Position numbers and translations under genes: made by a program. A stretch of 64,000 bases of DNA, taken from the NCBI RefSeq assembly GCF_016793485.1, contig NZ_JAEULZ010000013.1:1-64000 (forward strand). Reading direction: 5' to 3'. Origin of the DNA: Mesorhizobium sp. (GTDB lineage Bacteria; Pseudomonadota; Alphaproteobacteria; Rhizobiales; Rhizobiaceae). Below the pieces are notes generated by a model. It worked only from the letters and a program-made list of their open reading frames with translations, had not been told where the DNA came from and searched no databases. Shown piece by piece: positions 8,324 through 17,598 of this stretch (its first letter is position 1; each line of letters starts with the position of its first letter).

Positions 8324-9511
8324 ATGGCCGAAAAGAACGTTTTCAAATGGGATGATCCGTTCCTGCTGGAGAACCAGCTTTCCGAAGAGGAGCGCATGGT
8401 GCGCGACAGTGCTGCGGCCTATTCGCAGGAGAGGCTGGCGAGCCGTGTGCGCGATGCCTACCGCAAGGAGGAGACCGACCCCGCGATCTTCGCCGAAATG
8501 GGCGAACTCGGCCTGCTCGGTATCACCATCCCGGAGGAGTATGGCGGGCTCGGCGCCGGCTACGTGACCTATGGGCTTGTCGCACGCGAGGTGGAGCGCG
8601 TCGATTCCGGCTACCGCTCGATGATGTCCGTCCAGTCCTCGCTCGTCATGTATCCAATCCATGCCTATGGCTCGGAAGAGCAGCGCCGCAAATACCTGCC
8701 GAAGCTCGCATCCGGCGAATGGATCGGCTGCTTCGGCCTGACCGAGCCCGACGCGGGCTCCGACCCCGGCGGTATGAAGACGCGCGCCCGCAAGACCGAC
8801 GGCGGCTATGTACTGAGCGGGTCCAAGATGTGGATTTCGAACGCGCCGATCGCCGATGTCTTCGTCATCTGGGCAAAGTCGGATGCCCACGGCGGCAAGA
8901 TTCGCGGCTTCGTGCTGGACAAGGGCACGAAGGGGCTGTCCGCGCCCAAGATCGAGGGCAAGCTTTCGCTGAGAGCCTCGGTGACCGGCGAGATCGTCCT
9001 CGAAAACGTCGAGGTCGGCGAAGATGCTCTTTTGCCGAATGCGGAAGGCCTGTCGGGGCCGTTCGGTTGCCTCAACCGTGCGCGCTACGGCATTGCCTGG
9101 GGCGCGATGGGCGCGGCCGAGGCCTGCTGGCACGCCGCGCGGCAATATGGTCTGGATCGTAAGCAGTTCGGCCGTCCGCTCGCCAACACGCAGCTTTTCC
9201 AGAACAAGCTGTCCTTCATGCTGACCGAGATCAGCCTCGGCCTGCAGGCGGCGCTCAGGGTCGGTCGCTTGTTCGAGGAGGGGCAGATGGCGCCGGAGAT
9301 GATCTCCGTCATCAAGCGCAACAATTGTGGCAAGGCATTGGATGTCGCGCGGATGGCGCGCGACATGCACGGTGGCAACGGCATTTCTGATGAGTTCCCG
9401 GTGATGCGCCACCTCGTCAACCTCGAGACGGTCAACACCTATGAGGGGACGTATGACGTCCACAGCCTCATCCTCGGCCGCGCTCAGACCGGCCTGCAGG
9501 CGTTCTTCTGA
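8324..9511 (+). CDS. gcdH: Glutaryl-CoA dehydrogenase
   Basis: This 395-residue acyl-CoA dehydrogenase carries the glutaryl-CoA-specific features [20 protein letters not shown] near the N-terminal third and [20 protein letters not shown] at the C-terminus. The Glu of NTYEGT (near 373) is the catalytic base. [15 protein letters not shown] is the flavin/substrate loop. The enzyme oxidises and decarboxylates glutaryl-CoA to crotonyl-CoA, late in lysine and tryptophan (2-oxoadipate) degradation. It is the third gene of a compact operon with the hydratase/dehydrogenase and thiolase, which together yield two acetyl-CoA. Confidence 0.95.
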   Translation: MAEKNVFKWDDPFLLENQLSEEERMVRDSAAAYSQERLASRVRDAYRKEETDPAIFAEMGELGLLGITIPEEYGGLGAGYVTYGLVAREVERVDSGYRSMMSVQSSLVMYPIHAYGSEEQRRKYLPKLASGEWIGCFGLTEPDAGSDPGGMKTRARKTDGGYVLSGSKMWISNAPIADVFVIWAKSDAHGGKIRGFVLDKGTKGLSAPKIEGKLSLRASVTGEIVLENVEVGEDALLPNAEGLSGPFGCLNRARYGIAWGAMGAAEACWHAARQYGLDRKQFGRPLANTQLFQNKLSFMLTEISLGLQAALRVGRLFEEGQMAPEMISVIKRNNCGKALDVARMARDMHGGNGISDEFPVMRHLVNLETVNTYEGTYDVHSLILGRAQTGLQAFF

Positions 9512-9523
9512 AGCTTGACCATC

Positions 9524-9549
9524 ATCCGGCTGGTGAGGGCCAGCCGGAT
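9524..9549. terminator. Hairpin between convergent gcdH and tetR genes
   Basis: ATCCGGCTGG and CCAGCCGGAT form a perfect ten-base stem around the six-base loop TGAGGG. It sits 12 bases after the gcdH stop and 20 bases before the stop of the convergent TetR gene. There is no clear T tract on either side, so it may be a weak bidirectional terminator or a transcript-end stabiliser. Confidence 0.5.
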
Positions 9550-9568
9550 CAGGCCGCTCCCGAGATTC

Positions 9569-10120
9569 TCAGCCTCTGCTCACCATATTGTGAAGTTCCC
9601 GGACGACCAGATCGCGCTCGTCCTTGGTCAGGACGTCCAGGTCGAGCATCGGAAGGCACCGCAATCCCTCGATTGCCAGGAAGACCACCAGCGCCGCTGC
9701 CTCGTTGGATGCGTTTGCACGGATCATGTCGACCAGCCTACGGCTGAAAGACCGCGCGGGTTGCATCAGGTCCGGATTCTCGACCATCGCGGCCAGAAAG
9801 CCGGAAGCCGGCGGCGGCATCTTGCCTTTGTGTTTCTTTTCAAACAGTTCGACACAGGCAGAGATCACGCTGTCTGTCTTGCCGGCATTGTTTTCGATGT
9901 TTTTCTGGAACGCCGTTTCGAACTCCAGGATGTGATGGGCGACGATGGCTTCAAGAAGCTTTTGTTTGGACGGGAAATTATAGAGCAGCCCCCCCTTGGA
10001 GACGCCTGCGCGTTGCGCGACGGCGTCTAGCGAGACGTGGCCGGGGCCGACTTCCTTGGAAAGTTCGACGGCGGCAGCCACGATCTTGTCGCGCGAACTC
10101 GGTCTGCCAGGTGGTGCCAT
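9569..10120 (-). CDS. TetR/AcrR-family repressor of the adjacent RND efflux genes
   Basis: I chose the ATG at 10120 because CCGGAGGA lies just upstream; the open frame extends to 10246 without support. The 183-residue protein has an N-terminal helix-turn-helix (VSLDAVAQRAGVSKGGLLYN, then FPSKQKLLEAIV), the TetR signature. The C-terminal ligand-binding half holds an FxxKHKGKMPPPASGFLAAM segment like the TetR_C members next to multidrug pumps. It is divergent from the adaptor and pump genes, and a perfect palindrome lies between them, so it most likely represses both units until an effector binds. Confidence 0.88.
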   Translation of the reverse strand: MAPPGRPSSRDKIVAAAVELSKEVGPGHVSLDAVAQRAGVSKGGLLYNFPSKQKLLEAIVAHHILEFETAFQKNIENNAGKTDSVISACVELFEKKHKGKMPPPASGFLAAMVENPDLMQPARSFSRRLVDMIRANASNEAAALVVFLAIEGLRCLPMLDLDVLTKDERDLVVRELHNMVSRG

Positions 10121-10150
10121 TGCTATCCTCCGGGAACACGATAGCGCGGA

Positions 10151-10173
10151 TTGACAATACCGTCCAGACGGTA
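10151..10173 (+). promoter_or_regulatory. Efflux promoter -35 with embedded TetR operator
   Basis: TTGACA at 10151-10156 is a consensus -35 for the plus-strand efflux operon. Immediately downstream TACCGTC CA GACGGTA (10158-10173) is a perfect palindrome with seven-base arms, placed where the -35/-10 spacer lies. On the minus strand the same palindrome is followed by TATTGT, a possible -10 for tetR. The position suits repression of both directions by the TetR protein. The -10 of the forward promoter is less clear (near CAGTAA). Confidence 0.7.
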
Positions 10174-10265
10174 CAGTAATTAAGATCGCGTCGGGGCTAC
10201 AATGGCCCCGTCCATGTGTCGACGTATAGCTCAACCCTCGCACCAATCATTCTTCGGCTGGAATC

Positions 10266-11411
10266 ATGATCCTCCGCTTCATCATCGCCTTCGTACTCGT
10301 CGCTCTGGTCTGCGGCGGCATCGTCGGGTTCAACATGTTTCGCGACCAGGCGATCGGCGAGTTTTTCGCCAACATGCCCGTCGCGCCGATTACAGTGTCG
10401 GCGGTAGAGGTCCAGCCGATCGAGTGGACGCCCGGCATAGGCGCCATCGGCACGGTCGCCGCAGCCCAAGGCGTCGATCTGACGGTCGAGGCGGCGGGTA
10501 TCGTTAAGGCGATCAACTTCAAGTCGAATGAGAATGTCGAGCGGGGAGATATCCTTGTGCAACTGGACGATGGCGTGCAGCGCGCCGATCTCGATGCGGC
10601 AAAGACGCAGGCGGCGCTTGACCAGCAGCGGCTCGACCGGGCGCTGGCGCTGCAAAAGCGGGGCGTCGGATCCGATGTCGCTGTCGACGAGGCGCGAGCG
10701 GCTTCCCAGGCTTCCGCGTCTCAGCTCGATCGCCTCCAGGCTGTGCTTGACCAGCGTCAGTTGAAAGCTCCGTTCAGCGGCACCATCGGTATTCCCCGCG
10801 TCGAGGTCGGGCAATATCTGCCGGCTTCGCAGACGGTGGCCACCTTGCAGGACCTCGACACGATGCGCGTCGACTTTTCCGTCCCGGAGCAGCAGCTTTC
10901 GCTGTTGAAGATTGGCCAGCCGGTGCGCTTCGGAGCGACTGAGGAAGAGATGAATTTTTCCGGCGCCGTGACCGGCATCGATCCCAAGGTCAATCCGGCG
11001 ACGAGGCTTGTCGCCGTGCGAGCCGAAATCGCCAATCCGCAAGGCTTGCTCAGCCCCGGACAGTATGTCCGCGTGCGTGTCGAGCTGCCGGTCGAGCCCA
11101 ACGTGATCGCGCTGCCGCAAACGGCTTTGGTTAGCAGCCTCTACGGCGACTACATCTATGTCGTCAGCGAGGCGGAGGCGAAGGAAGGTGCGCCTGCCCC
11201 GAGCGAGGAGACCGCGCCGACCCTGGTCGCGAGGCAGGTCTTCGTGAAACCCGGCCGCAGGAGCCAGGGCCGCATCGAAATCGCACAAGGCGTAAACGCA
11301 GGCGACCAGGTTGTCACGGCCGGCCAGAACCGTCTCTCGAACGGATCGGTGGTCGTCATCGACAACACCATCGATCCGTCACGCCCGACAGAAGCTGCGA
11401 TGCTGCCATGA
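10266..11411 (+). CDS. RND efflux periplasmic adaptor (membrane fusion protein)
   Basis: The 381-residue protein has an N-terminal membrane anchor (residues 3-22) rather than a lipobox, then a lipoyl-like half (VEAAGIVKAINFKSNENVERGDILVQL). A coiled-coil hairpin rich in Gln, Ala, Leu and Arg follows at about 110-160. The second lipoyl half is QLKAPFSGTIGIPRVEVGQYL, with beta-barrel domains after it. These adaptors link the inner-membrane pump to an outer-membrane channel. The stop overlaps the pump start by four bases. No outer-membrane channel gene is present in the window. Confidence 0.92.
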   Translation: MILRFIIAFVLVALVCGGIVGFNMFRDQAIGEFFANMPVAPITVSAVEVQPIEWTPGIGAIGTVAAAQGVDLTVEAAGIVKAINFKSNENVERGDILVQLDDGVQRADLDAAKTQAALDQQRLDRALALQKRGVGSDVAVDEARAASQASASQLDRLQAVLDQRQLKAPFSGTIGIPRVEVGQYLPASQTVATLQDLDTMRVDFSVPEQQLSLLKIGQPVRFGATEEEMNFSGAVTGIDPKVNPATRLVAVRAEIANPQGLLSPGQYVRVRVELPVEPNVIALPQTALVSSLYGDYIYVVSEAEAKEGAPAPSEETAPTLVARQVFVKPGRRSQGRIEIAQGVNAGDQVVTAGQNRLSNGSVVVIDNTIDPSRPTEAAMLP

Positions 11412-14400
11412 GCCCGTCTGATCTCTTCATCCGTCGACCGGTCCTGTCGACGGTTCTTGCCTTTATGATTTTGCTCTTGGGGTTCCAGGGGTTGTTCAAC
11501 CTGACCGTCCGGCAATATCCGGAAGTCGAGGAGACCGTCGTGACCATCACGACGGCCTATCCGGGCGCCAGCGCCGATCTCATCCAGGGCTTCGTTACGT
11601 CGCCGATCGCTGCTGCCGTCGCGACAACCGAAAACATCGACTACGTGACATCGCAGAGCCGGCCGTCCGCCAGCGTCGTTACCGTCCAGATGGAACTCGG
11701 TTCCGATCCCGACGCCGCGCTGACCGAAGTAATGTCCAAGGTTCAGCAGGTGCGCAGTCAGCTGCCGACCGACGCCGAGGACCCGACGATCGTCAAGGGC
11801 ACGGGACAGCAATTCGCCATCATGTATCTGGCGATGCAGAACCCGAACATGACGGCCGAGCAGCTGACCGAATATATCGAGCGCGTCATCAGGCCTCGCC
11901 TTTCGACGGTCGAGGGTGTTGCCGAGGTTCAGGTGCTCGGCGCACAGAAATATTCCATGCGCATCTGGATCGATCCGATCCGACTGGCTGCTCGCGGCAT
12001 GACCGCTGCAGAGGTGCTTGCGTCGCTGCGGGCCGCGAATTTCCTGTCTGCTCCGGGCAAGACCAAGAACGAATACGTCACCTATTCCGTCACCATGCAG
12101 TCGACGTTGCAGACGCCCGAGAGCTTCGGTGAACTGCCGCTGAAGTCGCAGGACGGGAAGGTGGTTCGGCTACGCGAGATCGCTGACGTCGAACTGGCCG
12201 CCGAAAGCACAGACACCGTGGTCAAGTTCAATGGCGAGCCCGGCACGTTCATCGGCATCTTCCCGACGCCATCTGCCAACCCGCTCGACACTGCGGCAGC
12301 CGTGATTGCGGAGTTGCCTGCGGTGCAGGCCTCGCTTCCCGAGGGGATGACCATCACGCTCGTCTACGATTCGACCGAGACGATCAGCGCCTCCATCGAG
12401 GAAGTGTTCAAGACGATCGCCGAGGCGGTTGCCATTGTCGTGGTCATCATCCTTCTGTTCCTCGGGTCGTTCCGCTCCGTCCTGATGCCGATCGTGACGA
12501 TTCCGCTCTCGCTGATCGGCGTTTGCTTCATCCTGTTTGCAGTTGGCTATTCCATCAACCTCCTCACGCTGCTTGCCATGGTGCTTGCGATCGGGCTCGT
12601 GGTCGACGACGCCATTGTCGTGGTGGAGAACATCCAGCGCCATATCGAGGAAGGCATGTCGCCGATGCAGGCGGCTTTCAAGGGCATGGGGGAAATCTTC
12701 GGGCCGGTGGTGACGATGACGATCACGCTGGCCGCCGTCTTTGCGCCCCTTGCCTTCACCGGAGGCCTGACGGGTTCGTTGTTCCGCGAGTTTGCGCTCA
12801 CGCTTGCCGGCGCAGTGATCATCTCCGGCCTTGTGGCGGTGACGATCACGCCGATGATGTCGGCGCGCATACTCAAGGGCGGTGAGCACGGCCGGTTCCA
12901 GCGCATCGTCGATCGTACATTCGAGCGCGTGGCGAACCGCTATGAGCGCCTCGTGAAGGGATCGCTCAAGTATCGGCCGGTCACGCTCATGATCGTGATC
13001 GCGCTCGTATCGGTCACCGGCTACATGTTCATGAAGACTTCAAGCGAGTTGGCGCCCGAAGAGGATTCCGGCGCGCTATTCTCACTGGTCACCGGGCCTC
13101 GCTACGCGACCACGAAATACACCGGCATGTATTCCGATCAGATGATGGATCTGACCAAGGACATCGAGGAGTTGAAGGCGTACTTCACCGTAACGGGTTT
13201 CGGCGGTCAGACCAACAGCGGTATCGCGCTCTGGTCCTTCAAGGACTGGGCGGATCGGGAGCGGTCGCAGAAGGAACTGCAGCAGGACATCCAGGGTAGG
13301 ATCTCCAAGGTGGCGGGTGTCCAGGCGCTCGTGTTCGCGCCTCCATCCCTGCCGGGCGCCGGTGGCGGCCTGCCGATCTCCATGGTGATCCAGTCGACCA
13401 GCGATCCGAGCCAGGTCTTCGAGGTGGCCGAGGAGATCAAGCAGAAAGCGCAGGCGTCGGGACGCTTCATCATCGTCCAGAACTCTCTTGCTTTTGATGC
13501 GCCCCAGGTCACGGTTACCATCGATCGCGACCGGGCGGCTGCGCTCAATTTGCCGATCAGCGACATTGGCGCGACGCTCAATCTCCTCGTCGGCGGTGCG
13601 GCGGTCGCCCAGTTCGACCGCGATTCCAACAGCTACGACGTCATCATGCAGGTGCCGGAGCGTATCAGGAGCAATCCGGAGAGCCTGGGCAACTACTATG
13701 TGCGCTCGGTGACGGGAGACATGGTGCCGCTGTCTGCAGTGGTGGCGCTCTCCACCAACGCTTCCCCCGCGGCGATCGAGCAGTTCAATCAGTTGAACTC
13801 CGCGACCATAACCGCTCTTCCTCTGCCGGGCGTGACGACCGGCGATGGCCTGGCTGTGATCGAGGACATAGCGAGGCCTCTGCTGCCGGCAGGGTTCTTC
13901 ATCGATTATTCCGGTCAATCACGGCTGGAGCAGGAGCAGGGCAACACCATACTGATCGCCTTCCTCGCCGCGGTCGTCGTCATCTATTTGGTGCTGGCCG
14001 CGCAGTTCGAGAGTTTCCGCGATCCGTTCATCATCATGATGTCGGTGCCGCTTTCGATCTTCGGTGCAATCCTGCCTCTGAACATCGGTCTCGGAACGCT
14101 GAACATCTATACCCAGGTGGGTCTGATCACCCTCATCGGCCTGATCACAAAGCACGGCATCCTGATGGTGGAGTTCGCGAACCAGTTGCGCGAGGAACAG
14201 GGGCTGTCGCGACTCGACGCCATCATCGCCTCGGCCAAGGTGCGCCTGCGCCCGATCCTGATGACCACGGCAGCCATGGCGCTCGGCGTGGTGCCGCTGA
14301 TCATCGCCCAGGGCGCCGGCTCCGCTGCCCGCTATTCGATGGGCCTGGTGATTTTCTCCGGCATCCTGATCGGTACGGTCTTCACGCTGTTCGTGGTGCC

Positions 14401-14482
14401 CATGTTCTACACGCTGATCTCGCGCAAGGAGCTGGCTCCACATGCCGAGTTGCCGCAGGCCGACCCGGCGCCGGCACACTAA
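11408..14482 (+). CDS. RND-family (HAE1-type) efflux pump
   Basis: This 1024-residue protein has the full RND layout: a helix at residues 12-30, a large periplasmic loop, helices 2-6 from about 330, a second loop and helices 7-12 to the end. Proton-relay residues are present: the Asp pair in GLVVDDAIVVVEN (near 400) and the Lys in GLITKHGILMVEF (near 913). The porter domain begins RQYPEVEETVVTITTAYPGA. It exports hydrophobic drugs or toxic metabolites by proton antiport. It is co-transcribed with the adaptor, and a strong terminator follows directly. Confidence 0.94.
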   Translation: MSPSDLFIRRPVLSTVLAFMILLLGFQGLFNLTVRQYPEVEETVVTITTAYPGASADLIQGFVTSPIAAAVATTENIDYVTSQSRPSASVVTVQMELGSDPDAALTEVMSKVQQVRSQLPTDAEDPTIVKGTGQQFAIMYLAMQNPNMTAEQLTEYIERVIRPRLSTVEGVAEVQVLGAQKYSMRIWIDPIRLAARGMTAAEVLASLRAANFLSAPGKTKNEYVTYSVTMQSTLQTPESFGELPLKSQDGKVVRLREIADVELAAESTDTVVKFNGEPGTFIGIFPTPSANPLDTAAAVIAELPAVQASLPEGMTITLVYDSTETISASIEEVFKTIAEAVAIVVVIILLFLGSFRSVLMPIVTIPLSLIGVCFILFAVGYSINLLTLLAMVLAIGLVVDDAIVVVENIQRHIEEGMSPMQAAFKGMGEIFGPVVTMTITLAAVFAPLAFTGGLTGSLFREFALTLAGAVIISGLVAVTITPMMSARILKGGEHGRFQRIVDRTFERVANRYERLVKGSLKYRPVTLMIVIALVSVTGYMFMKTSSELAPEEDSGALFSLVTGPRYATTKYTGMYSDQMMDLTKDIEELKAYFTVTGFGGQTNSGIALWSFKDWADRERSQKELQQDIQGRISKVAGVQALVFAPPSLPGAGGGLPISMVIQSTSDPSQVFEVAEEIKQKAQASGRFIIVQNSLAFDAPQVTVTIDRDRAAALNLPISDIGATLNLLVGGAAVAQFDRDSNSYDVIMQVPERIRSNPESLGNYYVRSVTGDMVPLSAVVALSTNASPAAIEQFNQLNSATITALPLPGVTTGDGLAVIEDIARPLLPAGFFIDYSGQSRLEQEQGNTILIAFLAAVVVIYLVLAAQFESFRDPFIIMMSVPLSIFGAILPLNIGLGTLNIYTQVGLITLIGLITKHGILMVEFANQLREEQGLSRLDAIIASAKVRLRPILMTTAAMALGVVPLIIAQGAGSAARYSMGLVIFSGILIGTVFTLFVVPMFYTLISRKELAPHAELPQADPAPAH

Positions 14483-14483
14483 C

Positions 14484-14510
14484 AAAAGGCGGCCAAGTGG
14501 CCGCCTTTTT
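14484..14510. terminator. Bidirectional rho-independent terminator
   Basis: AAAGGCGGCCA and TGGCCGCCTTT form an 11-base stem with an AG loop, followed by TTTTT on the plus strand and preceded by an A run that gives U residues on the minus strand. It lies between the convergent stops of the RND pump and dhaK and can end both transcripts. Confidence 0.92.
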
Positions 14511-15496
14511 CACATGCCCCAACGTAGCGCTGCCGTGTGGACCGGCGCATCCCAAAGACGAACAGTCTCGTCGTCGAGCATGGTGAGCGTGATCGAGCAC
14601 CCTGCCATGTCGAGCGAGGTGACGTAGGAGCCAACCAGCGAACGGACGATCGACACGCCCTGTCTCTCCAGAAGTCTGCGGGCGCTGTTGTACATCAGGT
14701 AGAGTTCCATCGACGGTGTCCCGCCAAACCCGTTGACGAAGAGCAATGCATTGCCTCTGGCCGCGTTGCCGAGATCGCCGACGATCGCCGCACAGATTTC
14801 CTCAGCGATGGCATCTGCGCTCTTGAGTGTGTCGCGCCTGCGCCCCGGTTCGCCATGAATGCCGACGCCGAATTCCATTTCATTGTCGCCGAGGTCAAAG
14901 GTCGGCTTTCCGGCCGCCGGAACGGTGCAGGAGGTCAGCGCCACGCCCATCGAACGGGTCGCACGATTGACGCGATCGCCGAGTGCCTTGAGCTCTTCGA
15001 GCTTTCGGCCTTCCTCGGCAGCGGCCCCGACGATCTTTTCGACGACGAGTGTCCCAGCCACACCGCGCCGGCCTGTCGTGAAAAGCGAGTCTTCCACCGC
15101 CACGTCGTCATTCGTGACGATCTGCAGCACGCCATCTGACATTTCCGCAGCCATGTCGAAATTCATGACATCGCCTTCGTAGTTCTTGACGATGAAGAGG
15201 CATCCGGCGCCTGTATTCACCTCAGCCGCCGCCTCCAGCATCTGGTCCGGCGTCGGCGAGGTGAAGACCTGGCCGGGACAGGCGGCATCGAGCATTCCAT
15301 GACCCACCAGTCCGCCATGCAGCGGCTCATGACCTGATCCGCCGCCGGAAATTAGCGCCACCTTGCCTGGCTTCAGCACCTTGCGGCGGATGAATTTGTG
15401 GCCGCCACCGAGCGTCACGATGTTGGAATGGGCTGCCGAGAAGCCGTCCAGGCTTTCGACCAGGACATCATCGACGGCGTTGATGAACTTCTTCAT
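14510..15496 (-). CDS. dhaK: Dihydroxyacetone kinase, DhaK subunit
   Basis: The 328-residue protein has the DhaK core: SGGGSGHEPLHGGLVGHGML near residues 50-70, FIVKNYEGDVMNFDMA, and GVGIHGEPGRRR near 212-222, whose His binds dihydroxyacetone covalently. DhaK presents the substrate to DhaL, which carries the nucleotide and is rephosphorylated by DhaM. The length matches PTS-dependent DhaK. It is the last gene of a long minus-strand operon and has a GGGAGGAG ribosome site. It is separated from dhaL and dhaM by the phosphorelay genes. Confidence 0.95.
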   Translation of the reverse strand: MKKFINAVDDVLVESLDGFSAAHSNIVTLGGGHKFIRRKVLKPGKVALISGGGSGHEPLHGGLVGHGMLDAACPGQVFTSPTPDQMLEAAAEVNTGAGCLFIVKNYEGDVMNFDMAAEMSDGVLQIVTNDDVAVEDSLFTTGRRGVAGTLVVEKIVGAAAEEGRKLEELKALGDRVNRATRSMGVALTSCTVPAAGKPTFDLGDNEMEFGVGIHGEPGRRRDTLKSADAIAEEICAAIVGDLGNAARGNALLFVNGFGGTPSMELYLMYNSARRLLERQGVSIVRSLVGSYVTSLDMAGCSITLTMLDDETVRLWDAPVHTAALRWGM

Positions 15497-15543
15497 GCTT
15501 CTCCTCCCGCTTGCCGCATCCGGCCCCTCAGCCGGTCGGCATC

Positions 15544-15978
15544 CTATCCGCCCTTGCCGGTTATGCTCGTTATCCTTTGGATGAAGTCGTTGATGGCGCG
15601 ATCGAGCGCCGCGTTCTGCTTGGGGTCGCCGAGGTCCGGAACAAGAAGCGATACATGACGTGTACGGCGGATTTCCCCGTCGGCCGGCGCCTTCCCCGGA
15701 TGCGCGATCCTGTAAGCGGCGAGGAACGCGTCACGTTCCTGCGGACTGAAATGGCAGACGGAAAAAATCGCCGGTAGGTGTTTGGCCGGTATGGGCGTCG
15801 AGTAAGTCGGGCTGGTGATCTGCGTGACAAAGCTGCGATGCTTGCCGAGTGCATCCGCCAATCGCTGCCGCGTTCCGGATGGACGCTGTTCGATCACCGT
15901 GGACAGGATGTCCTTGTAGCCCCGGATCGCGCTCTCGACATCAGGCGGGGCAGGGGCCTGCTTGGGTTGCCTGGCCAT
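15544..15978 (-). CDS. Small protein with a Cro/lambda-repressor-like helix-turn-helix, in the dha operon
   Basis: This 144-residue protein has no membrane segment or catalytic motif that I recognise. Residues about 37-75 (RQRLADALGKHRSFVTQITS, then TPIPAKHLPAIFSVCHFSP) fit the helix pattern of XRE-like DNA-binding domains. The next part, ERDAFLAAYRIAHPGKAP, continues a small helical domain. It begins directly after the EI-like gene and is followed by dhaK, so it belongs to the dihydroxyacetone operon. It could be a local regulator or an adaptor for the kinase. The DNA-binding idea rests on pattern only. Confidence 0.6.
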   Translation of the reverse strand: MARQPKQAPAPPDVESAIRGYKDILSTVIEQRPSGTRQRLADALGKHRSFVTQITSPTYSTPIPAKHLPAIFSVCHFSPQERDAFLAAYRIAHPGKAPADGEIRRTRHVSLLVPDLGDPKQNAALDRAINDFIQRITSITGKGG

Positions 15979-17598
15979 CTATTCCTCAGCTTCCGCGATG
16001 GCTGCCTTCGCCAATGCGAGTTGCGCAGGCACGACGGAGAGGTCGCGGAGACCCGCCTTCAAAAGATATGGGATGGAAGCCGGATCGCCGCCTGCGTCGC
16101 CGCACAGGCTGACGGGGATTGAGTGCTCGTGCCCGAAAGTCGCGACCGCCTCGATCAGCCGCAACACCGCCGGGTTTGTTACCGAATTGAGGGCGGCGAC
16201 AGCTGTGTTGTCGCGCGCCGCCGCCATCACGTACTGCGTCAGGTCGTTCGATCCGATCGAAAAGAATGCTGCATTTGCAAACAGTTCGGGCGCGATCGCG
16301 ACCGACGGAACCTCGACCATGATGCCAAGCGGCGGCATGGCATGCGCGACGCCGGAAGCAGCTAGCGAGCGCGCCTCTTCAGCGAACAGCTTTGCGGCGC
16401 GCCCATATTCTTCCGGTACCGCGATCATCGGGAACATCACCTTCAGATTGCCGTGTATGGCAGCCCTGAGCAATGCACGAATCTGGACTCGGAAGATGTC
16501 CGGTCGAGCGAGCGAAAGCCGGATGCCGCGCAGGCCGAGGAACGGGTTGCCTTCCTCGACCGTAAATCCCGGAACGGGCTTGTCGCCGCCGGCATCGACG
16601 GTGCGGATCGTTACCGGCTTGCCGCCTGCCCATTCCAGCACCTTTCGATAGGCTCGGTATTGCGTGTCCTCGTCGGGCAGGCCGCCAGCCTTGCCGAACA
16701 GGAACTCGGTACGCATCAGCCCGACACCGTCGCACGTCGAGATGTCGATGCTTTCGACATCGGCGGGATCGGCGATGTTCACCTGCACGCGCACCGGCGT
16801 GCCACTCGCTGTGACGGCGGGCCTGCGAAGATAATCCTGCGCCCTTTGTTGACGACCGGCGAAGGCTTTCGCCGAAGCCTCGAATAGTTCAGCAGCCTCA
16901 CTACCGGCGCAGAGCAGCAACGTCCCGTGTTCTGCGTCCAGCAGCGCAATGCCGTCATGATCCGGAAGCGGACCAAGTCCGACAACCATCGGCACGCCGC
17001 GCGAGCGCGCCAGCATGGCCACATGGCTTGCCGAACTGCCGGCGCTGAGCGCGATGCCGCCGCCTTGCGTCCAGTCGGTGGCGAGAAATCGCGTCGGCGC
17101 GATGTCGTTGCCGATCAGGATCGCGCCGGGCGGGGCAGACACGCTTTCGCTCGAAGTCAGCGCATCGAGCACCTGCTGGCGAATGTCCCTGAGGTCTGCG
17201 GCCCGGGCGCGAAAATAGTCGTCGTCCGATGATTCATACCCTGCGATTTCCGCAGCCAGCGCATCGTTCCAGGCCTCGTCTGCGGCGAAGCCCTTTTCTA
17301 TCGATGCGAGTGCCGGATCGGTGAGCGAGTCATCGGCAAGCATGGCAAGCTGGAATTCCAGCATCTCTGCGGCCTCGCCAGCGGTAGATGCGATCAGTTC
17401 GGCAAGTCGTGCGGATGCCTTGTTGATAGCGGCCTTGAGCGTCCCCGTTTCGAGGGCAGGTGAAGCGCTTGGCACATACTTCGCTGCCCCCGCTTCAAAT
17501 CGGAAAAGCGGACCACGCGCATACCCCGCTGACGCCGAAATGCCGGTGAATCGCTGCTCGGGGCCTGTCGCCGAAATCTTGTCAGGCCGTCCGTGCAT
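15979..17598 (-). CDS. Phosphoenolpyruvate-protein phosphotransferase (EI) of the Dha phosphorelay
   Basis: The 539-residue protein is a full EI. An N-terminal HPr-binding helical domain is followed by the phospho-His segment SSASHVAMLARSRGVPMVVG (His near 191). The C-terminal PEP-binding barrel carries GLMRTEFLF, TIRTVDAGGDKP, NPFLGLRGIRLSL, EVPSVAI and the catalytic Cys in VSLCGDAGGD (near 497). It takes phosphate from PEP and passes it to HPr. Unlike E. coli DhaM, which carries only part of EI, this one looks complete. Its ATG lies within the HPr gene's last codons (17-base overlap). Confidence 0.93.
   Translation of the reverse strand: MHGRPDKISATGPEQRFTGISASAGYARGPLFRFEAGAAKYVPSASPALETGTLKAAINKASARLAELIASTAGEAAEMLEFQLAMLADDSLTDPALASIEKGFAADEAWNDALAAEIAGYESSDDDYFRARAADLRDIRQQVLDALTSSESVSAPPGAILIGNDIAPTRFLATDWTQGGGIALSAGSSASHVAMLARSRGVPMVVGLGPLPDHDGIALLDAEHGTLLLCAGSEAAELFEASAKAFAGRQQRAQDYLRRPAVTASGTPVRVQVNIADPADVESIDISTCDGVGLMRTEFLFGKAGGLPDEDTQYRAYRKVLEWAGGKPVTIRTVDAGGDKPVPGFTVEEGNPFLGLRGIRLSLARPDIFRVQIRALLRAAIHGNLKVMFPMIAVPEEYGRAAKLFAEEARSLAASGVAHAMPPLGIMVEVPSVAIAPELFANAAFFSIGSNDLTQYVMAAARDNTAVAALNSVTNPAVLRLIEAVATFGHEHSIPVSLCGDAGGDPASIPYLLKAGLRDLSVVPAQLALAKAAIAEAEE

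Noticed and set aside
7964-9463. 500-codon minus-strand frame opposite gcdH and the thiolase
   Set aside because: It is the antisense shadow of two clear enzyme genes, and its sequence shows no family pattern.
12170-12889. His/Arg/Asp-rich minus-strand frame opposite the RND pump
   Set aside because: The repeated polar composition is what the complement of membrane helices gives; the pump is certain.
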